Positions 1-11,300 of a DNA stretch of 64,000 nucleotides are shown here, piece by piece. The DNA is from Mya arenaria. Its lineage: Eukaryota > Mollusca > Bivalvia > Myida > Myidae. The stretch spans positions 40,511,429 to 40,575,428 of the forward strand of contig NC_069130.1 of assembly GCF_026914265.1 (NCBI RefSeq), written 5' to 3'. Each line of letters opens with the position of its first letter. Position 1 is the first letter of the stretch. Under the pieces are notes generated by a model. It had not been told where the DNA came from, did no database searches, and saw nothing but the letters and a program-made list of their open reading frames with translations. Made by a program: the position numbers and the translations under genes.

Positions 1-720
1 TTCTTTTTTTCGACATAATTTGCATGTTGCCGTGACATTTTCTTTTTAAATACAAAGTTTATTTTTTAACTAATCATTGCATGTCACTCAGCACTTTTTT
101 AAATACAGCATGATTTTTGGTATTGATTGTTTAAATACTATTAATGTAAAATAAAAAAAAATATATGCCGCGTACCTGTATAACGTTATAACTTGTGTTC
201 TTGAGGAAAAGTAAATTCGGGTACCAGTCTACTGTATTGACTCATTCACTCTGATCAGAGCGGTCGAATGATTCACACATGTACATGTTATCACTACTTC
301 CGGATGCTGATAATGTGAATTTTATACGTGTTATATTGAAGAAATTTATCAATAAAGTCGCCATTGAATGATTACCACCATCAAACGGATTTATTGTCAT
401 CTTACCGTGGATAGCATGGTTAATTTGACACGTAGGATTTCAAGCAATACAAGTTCGTTTGATAAAATCATGTGATTTTAATTTTGCAAAATGGAGATAA
501 AGAAATATCAAATATGCGCATACTTATTTATAAAGTTTCATTTTAAATGAAGCCAAATGTATGAATATGTGCATAGCATCTGGCTTATGAATATGATGAG
601 TGTTTACCTATGTGCATAGAAATGTCTTGGAGCCATTCTCAGTGTAAGTACATTTTGTTCAATGGCATTGTGTGATAAACCATCGCCATTTGCCTGCTCA
701 CTTTTGATTTCTACTCTTAT
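1..720. other. AT-rich DNA without recognised gene
   Basis: Only short, low-complexity open frames occur here. I see no splice-bounded exon, tandem array or inverted repeat that I can support. It could be intron or upstream sequence of the sulfotransferase gene to the right, whose first exon is not located. Confidence 0.4.
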
Positions 721-1029
721 TATGCACCAGTCAATTGTTACCATCCCCTCGGAATATACTAGGGAAAAGGGCAGTGTTTTCACCTACCTTTCAGCGGTGT
801 CCTCGCAGTGCCTGGTGATTGCGGTGATCTTGTCTTCCCGCAAAATATAGCGGGGAATTACCCTTACCTAAGATCCTTGGGTGCGAGGTTATTTGGCAGG
901 GATTTTACCACCAGTTAGTTCCCGCAGGGTAGGGCAGGGATTTTATAGGGGATTGGTTGGACTGAAAGTCAAAGTATTCCCCAGACCTGGAGTGGGGGGG
1001 CGGTCGTGGTTACATTTGACTGGTGCATA
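721..1029. mobile_element. Inverted-repeat MITE, TGCACCAG family, copy A
   Basis: The ends are inverted copies of TGCACCAGTCAATTGTTACC and its near match (right end reads ...TTTGACTGGTGCA). The element proper spans 723-1027 and is flanked on both sides by TA, which fits a TA duplication of the Tc1/mariner type. The interior is GC-rich with G tracts and codes for nothing I recognise. Two relatives lie at 1260-1556 and 61595-61748. Confidence 0.7.
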
Positions 1030-1259
1030 AAGTTCTTTTTCTGAAGACGCTTTGAGCTCACTTTTTGTTTTCTCGCCAAGAATGAAAATCAGATGAAATC
1101 AAATCACCCAATGTTGTGGCATAGTGAAGTAATGAAGATTTAACCTCACAACAGTCTTTCTAAAATGTTGTCCAGGCTTTTTATGCTTAAGAATAACTTA
1201 CCTGGAGATGTCAGACCAGAAATCGTCTTGGCATGAGATTGGATTACTATGGATCAGCA

Positions 1260-1556
1260 TGCACCAGTCAATTGTAACCAGGGCCCCCACATCCGGGGGT
1301 ATACCGGGGAAATGGGCCGTGTTTTTACCCTTCAGGTGGCCCCGCAGTATCGGGTCTTCGTGGAAAATACAGTGCGGATGTGGCTTAACCTAATGTCCCT
1401 TGGGTGCTGGGGGAGGGGATTTGGTGGGGACTTTGCCATCAGATCATCCCTGCAGGGCGGGTATTTTAGCTTGGGTTGGCTGGACCGAAAGTAAAAGTCC
1501 CCGCTATTCCCTGGACCGGGGGGGGGGGGTATGGTTACAATTAATTGACTGATGCA
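1260..1556. mobile_element. Inverted-repeat MITE, TGCACCAG family, copy B
   Basis: It has the same TGCACCAGTCAATTGTAACC left end as copy A and a slightly decayed right end (...TTGACTGATGCA). The GC-rich interior is similar to copy A. The flanks do not show a clean TA duplication, so this copy is older or its edges have mutated. Open frames of 61 and 81 codons inside it are by-products of the GC-rich repeat. Confidence 0.65.
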
Positions 1557-1603
1557 TTAGCTTGCGTATACATGCAGATTCAATGTTTTGGTGCGCAGTT
1601 GAC

Positions 1604-2416
1604 AAATTAACTAGGGATGCAAACGAATGGCAAAAGTGATATTCGAATATTCGGTAATTCTTTCGATCGAATATTCGAATATTCGAACACCAAAATGAAC
1701 CTTTAAGAATTGTAGTAAACTATTATTATTCACTAAAGTAATAGTGGGGGCCCTGTTACCCTTCCTGGTCGTATTCGGTACACGCCAACGTGGGACTTGC
1801 AGCCTCGTTCTGGGATTGATGTTTACGAAATATATTTATAGAAAACGACACTATGTCTAAACGTCGCTTTTGTCTTAGGTACTGTACAACAATACAGGAC
1901 ATATATCCTTAAACGTTAAACCATACACTTTCAGTTAATTTTTGTACGCAAGAGCGTTATATTGAAAACATGGAAACAGTAACTAGCACATGTCCTTCGT
2001 ATCATCAAGCCGATTTGAGCAATATCGCCAAGCTTGATTAGCAGTGAAGACAAAACATTGGTATAAAGGCCGATCTCTTAAACCCTTAATTGGCATGGTC
2101 ATTTAAATGTACCCAAAATAATTGGAATGTGTTTTATGTCACTTGTCTAACAGCCAGTAAATGCAAAATTACGGGGACTGTTTATAGCTCCCGGCGATAT
2201 ATCCGATATGACGCGTGTATAGTGTCATCAAGTTCACACCTATGGCATTAGGGGTCGTTGTAAAAACAAGACAGACGAAGATGACAGTTGTAGGCAAAAA
2301 GTGTATTAATTTATTATTTCAACAAAAACATCGAATATTCGAATACCTATTTTGACATTCGAATACCAAACGTTCGATCGAATATTCGAATATTCGTTTG
2401 CATCCCTAAAATTAAC
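1604..2416. mobile_element. Non-autonomous hAT-type transposon
   Basis: Element 1612-2408 (797 bp) begins TAGGGATGCAAACG and ends with its inverse CGTTTGCATCCCTA. Both subterminal regions carry repeated ATTCGAATATTCG blocks in inverted orientation. It is flanked by the perfect 8-bp direct repeat AAATTAAC (1604-1611 and 2409-2416), the duplication size of the hAT superfamily. No transposase frame is present, so it must rely on an autonomous relative. Confidence 0.88.
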
Positions 2417-5328
2417 TAATAACTCATTAGAAGTTAAGAATGTATATTTATTTATATAAGTTATACTTTGCAATCTAAATCATAGGTTTGAAAAAGGTAA
2501 CCTGTATCAATAAATGTAGTTATACATAAATAACTGTGCAAATCTTTATGAATCATCCAAATATGAGTACCTTGCAGGGTCTATGTTATTTGTTTTTAAA
2601 TTATACTAAGGGAGCTTTCAAGATTAGCTTTCCAATCGCATACACAATGCAGTTTGAAACCTTGATAATTCAAACAAATCTTGGTTGCAGACCATTACTA
2701 TTAAATATTTGATAAGTCACAGACATTATAAGGTACATTTTAAATGGGCTGTACTCAGTTAATAATGAAAAAGAAAAAAAAACTTTCTTTATTATAGAAA
2801 CCTGACATTAACTTGGTATCGATGTGTACCGAATTAATGCATTGAAACTTACTAATGATGCACATAGTTTACAAATGATTTATTAATAGCAGTTATTTCG
2901 TGTTTTTCCTTTAAAAAAAAGATTACTAAGTACATTGTATGTCTACCGAGTATAATTCATTCCTTATGCGTAATCTGCCGTTGATGTTATTACGTGATTT
3001 AAGCGAGTTAGGTATATATCTGGAAATTCCACCCAGTCTTCATAGCATAGTGGATTCGACACTGCACTGCATTTTTTTACATTTTGGTATTTTATTTACA
3101 ATAACGATATCAAAGAGTAAAAAAAAAATATTAAAAATTGTCCTTAGAAAAAAATCCAACTTTTTTGGTGCCATTCTGGTGTACAGTCCCTTTAATAAAC
3201 AACAGGTGAAGCCAATGCTGTATTAAATTTGAGACAGACAAAAAGAAGACAGTACAAAGTTCATCAAGTGTGACCAATTTGAGAATACCCGGTAAATTAC
3301 GTAATTTATAAATATTCATGCGATTCAGACAATTTAAATGCTAGAAATCACAAAAAAACATTCCCTTGAATTATTCCTGTCATAGTTTAAACTCATAATC
3401 AAATTACAATGCACAGCATTTGAAATAATTTTAAACAGATGAAAAACTGTTATTTTTAAAAAGCACAATACATTGTTTATCTTTTATGTGACCTAACATT
3501 AATATAAAAATTTATTCAGATCATAATTTAGAGACTTTTCTTGCACTTAAATGTGAACAAGTATGCTTGGGATTGAACACTAAGAAAAACAAATTTCAAT
3601 AAAATTAAATGAAGCGCAAAATATACAAAAAATGAAACTTTTTAGACTTTCAAAACTTTAACATTTATACTAAATACGCTTACATAAAATGATGAATACA
3701 TTTGTAGGATTTGATATCCCACTAAATGTAACCGTCGGCTTCGTTCATTCTAAACTTTCTCTCAGTGATAAGGAATACATTTTATTCACTGCAGTTGTTT
3801 TCTAACTTTATGAAAATAAGAACAAAGGAAACAATGCATTTACTGTTGATCAGTGCAGATTGTGGGAGGTCATGGTTGATTTCACTGAACCACCAATAAG
3901 CCCTGCCGAAATTGGATTCTAATTGGTCAGTCAAGTGTTTTTGGTAGGCATGATTAGTATGAATCTTAATTTTAACCATCATTTATGAATGTTTACCAAA
4001 TCATTGAATATTGAAATAACAAGCGAAATGTTAGTTTGAATGATGAAAGCCATGAAATATGTGAAGTATTCAAAAAGAGACCATTTTCCAGCTTGTGTAA
4101 GTATCGAGAAAATTATTAAGTAAACTTATTTATTGTTTATCTGGAAAATGTTGAAATCTCATGCTTAGGCTTGATTGCTATGTTATTGCAATATGTTTTA
4201 TTCATTACAATATTAATGTAAAACATTTTTATGTTGACTTAAGTTTGTAGATAAAAACTAATGGTATTGGTGATATGAGAATGATTTCGTAAGTCTTTAA
4301 AATCCCTTTTGGTATTGTGAGGATTTTGCTCCAGTCTTGATCAGTTTAGGTTTTGAAGATTTTCAAAGTAACTGCAAAACAAGTCCAGCTGCCTAGAAAG
4401 ACTATGTCAAACCCTGACCAGATAAAAATTCTAGTGTTTTCAAATTACCACCTTGGCAATGGTTTTATCATAACATAGGATATTAATGCTAGTGGTTTTA
4501 AGGAAAATGCTAGTGTTTTTGTATTCTGAATGATATATCATAAGTGGCACTAAATTGAACATAATTTATAGTTCTCATTGATAAAACACATAGCCCCAAG
4601 TACATGTTGATCTAAGATTTAAGGCTTGGATGGAGTCAGGTCAAGAAAATTGCATGTAACATTGTCAATACATTGTACTTTCCAACGCAAAAACTGTTTG
4701 TTTATTCAAGTATATAATGCAATCCCCACACCAAGGAAATGCAGTATTGCTTAACCAGCTCAATTGACATCATGAGTTGGACATTAAATTGCTGCAATTA
4801 AAGGCACATCTAGATATCAGAATTATTCAAACTCTGATTTAGCAACCTTATTATAGGTTAATATATGAACTACTTTTGCGAAATGAAAGCTTTTTTAGAT
4901 TTACAAGGACGGGTAAAAGTATTTGTAGTAAAGCAAATGTACTGCAACACTTGATACATGTTGCCTAGGAATCTTACAAATTCTAGGCACTCCAAATGTT
5001 ACAGTTCTATTCAATTTGGAGTGCCTGAAATGAAAGCTTCTTGATTCTACATTCAACATCTTTCTGTATGACCAATGACCAGGAGAAACATGACCCTACA
5101 ACCATTTGCAACTATTGAGATAGGGAGCTATCAGGACAGAGACAGAGGACAATACAAGAATGGCCTACTGATGCATTTATTGATGTCTTTTACAAATATT
5201 ATCCAAAGTATGGCCCTGTGGTTTAAAGCTCCCTTGAAAAAGAGGTGACAGGTTTTCTATATAGGATATAATTTTTAATTCCATCTATCATTGATTTGGT
5301 GTTTTTTTCCTTCTTTTCTTTGTTACAG
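2417..5328. other. AT-rich non-coding DNA
   Basis: No exon with matching splice sites was found. The 95-codon frame at 2939-3226 is low complexity and has no family signature. A short hairpin occurs at 4985-5026 (AGGCACTCCAAAT and its inverse). This may include intron or upstream region of the sulfotransferase gene, whose N-terminal membrane-anchor exon should lie here or further left. Confidence 0.4.
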
Positions 5329-8300
5329 AAGATGAAAGTGAAGAAGTCAATATAAAGATTTCTCGATATATACAGCATGAGAATGTTCCACCCAAAAGAC
5401 ACGGTAAGCCATTTGCAGATCTTTACTCATGGAATACAGTAACTAGTGTGTGTATACTTCGTGATAAATTGTGCCATAAATGCTACGTAGGACGGCAATA
5501 TTTTGCTCCGATTGAAGACTTTAAACAAAGGTAACTTCACTTTTTCTTACCATTTTAAATGAAACATAGCACAGTCTATGTCACTTACTGAGCCACGCCT
5601 TCGGTCTTTTTCCAAAGTTTGATTGAGTGTTTAGTTTCTTAAAACACTTCGAAAAACCATTTCAGAATACGGCTGTCTGACGGAGCACTGTCAAAACATT
5701 GTTTTGAAAACAGGTTTGTCGAAGTGTTTGGTAAAACTAATTACCTTATCAAACTTCGGTAAAAAACGAAGGCGGGGCTATTTAAGCCGCATAGACTGCC
5801 CTTTATTTTAATTAAAATGGTGTAGTAAAAAATGTTTTCTCTGATTTAAGTCTTTATTTTAAGCAAAATGTTGCCTACCTACTTAGCATATATGACGTAA
5901 TTTATCACGTGATACACACACACTGGTAACTTCGCATGCAAATATAATCAAGACTAAAATCATCGTCGGCAACGATCGTATTTAGATCCGTTACACTTAA
6001 TAGTTATTTTATTTAGCAGTTCAACTTTATGACTTAACTCTTGGAAATCTTAATGATGTTTGCAATAATTCACTTCACTGGCAATCAAGTTAGACTTGAC
6101 ACTATAAATACAACTCCTAGACACTACATTTAATTAATGATATAATTAAAAAAAAATACGAACTACTTCAACTGAGGTACCGGTATACATCCGAGGTTTT
6201 CGATAAAAATGGCCGAGGAGTTCCGAATGACACTTCATTAATAGCATAGCGCAGTAGTGTACGGGGATATCCGACGATAAACAAAAATATGGTTTATTTT
6301 ACTATGCTTGAGGGTGTTTTGCAATCTTTTTTTTATTTGGGGGGGGGGGGTATTTTCCTTGTGTTTCGTCTATTAATTACATTTATCATTATCATACCTC
6401 TGATGAATGAGAGTGTCTGTTGGTAGAACGGGACATATCATAGTTCCGACTGCAGCGTTCTTAGGGCATTTGTCCAACCATCACCACATTTGGTCGGAAT
6501 ATGTATGAGCATAATATCTTGGACACGTACGATAATAAGCGATATCGATTAAGTCACTCGATAGTTATCGCTCTTCAATTATAGAAATTCCCCTATTATC
6601 GGCCGCTTCCGATCAAAAACTTAATAAGCCATTGTCAAATCATGCAATATTGAACACTGTCAAGGTCAATGCTGTTTGTTAAATGGCAAGGTCAATGTTG
6701 TTCGTTCAATGTAAAGGTCAATGCGGTTTGTTCATTGTCAATGTCAATGTTGTTTGTTTAACGTCAAGATCAATGTTGTTTGTTTAATGTCAAGGTCAGT
6801 GCGGTTTGTTGAATGTCAAGGTCAATGCTTTTTGATTAATATCAAAATCAATGCTGTTTATTGAATGTCAATGTTGTTTGTTTAATGTCAAGGTCAAAGC
6901 GGTTTGTTGAATGTCAATGTCAATGCTGTTTGTTTAATGTCAAAGTCAATGCAGTTCATTGGATGTCAAGGTCAATGTTGTTTGTTTAATGTCAAGGTCA
7001 ATGCTGTTTGTTTAATGTCAATGTCAAAGCTGTTTGTTGCAGCTCATGAACATTCAAGACTACTGTAATATCTTTTGATTGGTTGTATAAAATTGTTTTC
7101 GGCTGTCATCCGACTTGACATTCAACATTTTTCTTCATGTCACTTTGTCAGCCATTGGTTTCCCTTGCCTAGTCATAATGAAACTTGGTCAGAGTCGAAT
7201 ACGGATATTATCCAATGAAAAGGTGCTCTTGTTGGAAACAAATGAAAACATATTTAAGTCTAATTAGAGACAACAAATTTATTGTCTTTATGAAACTTGG
7301 TAAGAATGGTGTGTCTACAAAAACTCTAGGCCAAGAAAGTTCTACTGTGAAAATGTCGGGTCAAAAGTTGATCACGAAGTGAAATGTACGGAAAAGCCTC
7401 CTTTAACTTGTTTGTCTGTATAAACAATCGGTCAAGTTCAAATATGGGACATGTCCGGTAATAAGGTGGTGTATACAATACCATAAATATTTTCAGTATC
7501 GCACTACGACATATTACTGAGCGGTTACATGCGAAGCGGAAGTACCCTATGCGGTATGGTACTAGGCTGGCACGCCGACAGCTTCTACGTTTACGAACCG
7601 TTATGGCGACAGGCCCGGTGGACATATTGGTACGGTAACTCTACCGTTTGTCGGAGTGACACATCAGAATGCAGGTAAACATTTATAGCTATACCCCACC
7701 ATTTGGTGGTGGTGGCTACATAGAAATCACCTCGTCCCGTCCGTCCGTCCTTGACATCGACTCAAGAGTACTTTCAACCATGACAAAATGTTGACTGTGT
7801 TGAGCGGAAGCACTGTGCAAAAGAAACAGCATTTTGTGGATGCAATATTTAGTAAATGCCCTTTTGGTATTTTTATACTTACTATTTTACTTCTGTTCTT
7901 ACCTCCATAATTAATGTTTTTGATGTACTGAATTTAACCTTCTTACACATATTGACTGTGTTGAGGAGGAGTGCCGTGCAAAAGAACCATTTTTGTGTAT
8001 GGCAGTTTTATAGTTATTGCCCTTTGATTAATTGTATACTTATTATTTGACTTCTCTCCATAACTCCAATTCTTTTTGATGCACTGACTTAAAATTTATA
8101 CACATATCAACTGTGTTAAGGAGATGTTTAGTACAATAAAACGTATTATTTTGTGTTTGAAAAGTTTCAAGTTACTGCCCTTTGATAATTTGTAAACATA
8201 CTTTGTTTTTTACTGTTCTCCATAACTTTGTGTGTTTTATGTATTTACTAGTACAGCAACACTTAACCTTACTGTAAACTCCATTTATACACTGTGCTAT

Positions 8301-11300
8301 GCTTTTAAGATCTAAGACCAAAAATCAATGTCTTATATAACAAACGTCATTATATGTTCGAGTATATATCGAATACAGTAAATCTTAGAACCTTAATCTA
8401 ATTGATGCCTCCTCACCAACATAGTAGAGCATTCGAGGAGCATACATTACTCCCAGCGACACTTCTTATAACAAGATGTTGGTCTATTAAAATTATTAAT
8501 CAAAATCAAATGTTAGCTCTAGTTATTTATAGTCAATGCACTTTCTATCAAAAACAGTACTCACACGATAGAGATGTGGTGGCTACCATAATGAGCTGCA
8601 GTGTGGTAAAAGGGTGTCATGTTTTGGCACCAATTCTTTTTTTCCGAAAATTCATTTGTTAATTCTTGTATTTTCAGTCTTTTATTATTTGATAACGAAA
8701 TTGAAGCGAAAAAACAATCAAAGAATAAACAAACAAGGTGGTTTTAATGGGGAGATAACCCACTTCGGTTTCTGTCAAGAAAAAAATGGACAGTCAATAC
8801 TATATCCACTTTCAGTGACTCAACTAAGCTGACGGATATTTAAACCTTTATTGAAAACATAGCTAACATCTCGTGATAATGACAATCAACCAATCAAGCT
8901 ACAGTGTTTCGTTCAATGGCGTTAATTAGTAGCACATTTCAAAATTGTGAACAATATTTAAGCATATACATGTATTTAAGCATATATCAGCATTTGTTTA
9001 AAGGTTCTGGCCGTCAGTATCTTAGCTTAAACACTCGTAATGAGTGTTCACACGTTATTTACTCATACAACAGTGCATTAAACAAACCATGAAGAGTCCC
9101 TTTAAAAGTATCTGTTAGATTGGTTTATTAAAATATTTCCAGTAAAGGGTGGTTTGATAAAGAACAGAACAGAATTTTATTACACGTAAACTATACAGTT
9201 TTTTGTGTTTCATATACATATTTAATAAGTTACAATTACAATTATACAATGTAGTGTGAAATATTAAATCAATATTATAATTAATCTATTTTTAAGGATG
9301 AACTGGAATAGAAAACATAGATAAAGAAACAATATGCTGTATGCTAAACTAACCAGTGTCAAAACTATTTTATCTTGATTCCTACCTTGTTTTTTCTTTT
9401 CATTTCGTTCATATTTCTGGTTTCCTTTGTAGACAAGTTGAAGCTGGAAAGGCACCGACTGACAAGGGATTTACGGACAACGTAGGCAACTCGTGAGTTC
9501 AACATACATGTAGATATCACCGGCCGGATTCGATGAGGGAGGGGCGCATTCGCCCCCCCCCCCCCTAAAATCGTCCAAGTTTTCTTTTTATTTGAATATA
9601 GGAGAAGAAAAGTAATGAAATACGCACTATAACGGACTAGAAATCGTTAAAGTTTTCTCGGAGGAGGACCCCCAACCCCCTTGCCAACACTTTAAACCAA
9701 ACAAATTTCGTTACTGGGGGGGGGGGGGCGCTAGTCAAAAGGGTACGCCCAATAGCTACGCCCCCTCTAACGCCGAATCCTGGACCCACCCCTTGATATC
9801 ACATGCATATGCCAGGAACTCCTCAGCCATTTTCAATCGGAAATATGCTGTTGTATCATTAGTTCGCAAAATTGATAATTATATTATTATTATACTGTAT
9901 TTTTAACGTGTATTTTGTATAAGTTTGTTCAAATTGATTCCACGTTTACTGTATGATTCCATAAAAATTTCATATTTCTAAGAGTAAAGTCCTATTATAG
10001 AAAGATTAAACAATTTAATTTAAGGTTACTTAAAGCGTAGTTAAATGAAAAGCATTTTGAAATTGTAAATGAACCATCCATGTTTTCGATGGATGATGGC
10101 CGAGGAGTTCCGATTGATGCATACGTATGATTTATAGTTATTGTCTAACAAATTTTACGAATTTAGCATTCGGAGCTCCATGGCCATTTTTATTGAAAAC
10201 ATTTTCCTCGGATGTATTTGGACGGTTTACATACTCAAAAAGTGGTACGTTCAAGTCCGCTGCAAGTAGATCGCGTATTAATTTTATTTAGCAGTTAAAA
10301 TTTATGACTTTACTCATGGGAATCTTAATTATGTATGCAATAATACACTTCACTGGCAATCAATTCAAACTAAGATCAACAAATACAACTCTACGTTTAG
10401 TTAATGATATAATGCAAAAATACGAACTAGTTCAACTGATGTACGTGCATATATCCGAGGTTGTTTTCGGTAAAACTAGTTCCGAATGACGAATTTAGTT
10501 CAAATGACACTTCTGAGACTGAATCTCAAACTAGTCATTAGATGTTCATGAATTTGGACCCGCCTCTTTCTCATGCATATCTCACCAATTAAACAATGGT
10601 AAATGTTGAACTGAATATTTAAAAAATCACACCAACACCGTTTTGTGGTCAACAATACATTTTGTCCAATGAGATGGCAGGATTTCTGAAGCTTAAAAAA
10701 CAAAACAAAACATTTATCTTAGTAAATCTGCCGTTATTGGTTTTAATCAGATGAAACGATAAATGCAAACAGTGGCCGGCCCAGTAAGTAGATAATTAAT
10801 CAATGATGTACCGGCATACATCCGAGGTTGTGTTTGAAAAAATGGCCGAGGAGTTCCGAATGTACATTGTGTAGTCCAGGAACGACTCTCGAGTCGCTAA
10901 AATTTTTTAGCTACCAGTAGCATTTAAATATTAAGAAACATGGTATTCAAAGAAACACGAGGATAAGCACGAAGCAGAGATCACTTCCGATCTACCTTGA
11001 CAACTTTTTGTTAGTCAATTCAAAGATCATTTATTATTGCAACATAGTAATAAACATGAGCAGCTCGCCAATAAAAATATGGTGAATTCGAGTCATCGAT
11101 AGTGTAGCGATTGTCTGACTTCCCTCAGATCTGCATAATAATTATAATGAGCGTCAAAAATTCCTGCAAACATTTATTTTTCAGTACCGTGTATGTTTTG
11201 TCTGGGGGTTTTGTGTTGTGACATTTAATAATTGTTTTCGTATTTGCATTTGATTATTTTGCTGAGTAATCAAACATTTTCTTCTTATATTGCTTAATAA

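Noticed and set aside
5404-5531. Open-frame continuation past the donor at 5403 as longer sulfotransferase exon
   Set aside because: The continuation enters the foldback element at 5444, and phase with exon 7497-7674 is right only if splicing occurs at 5403.
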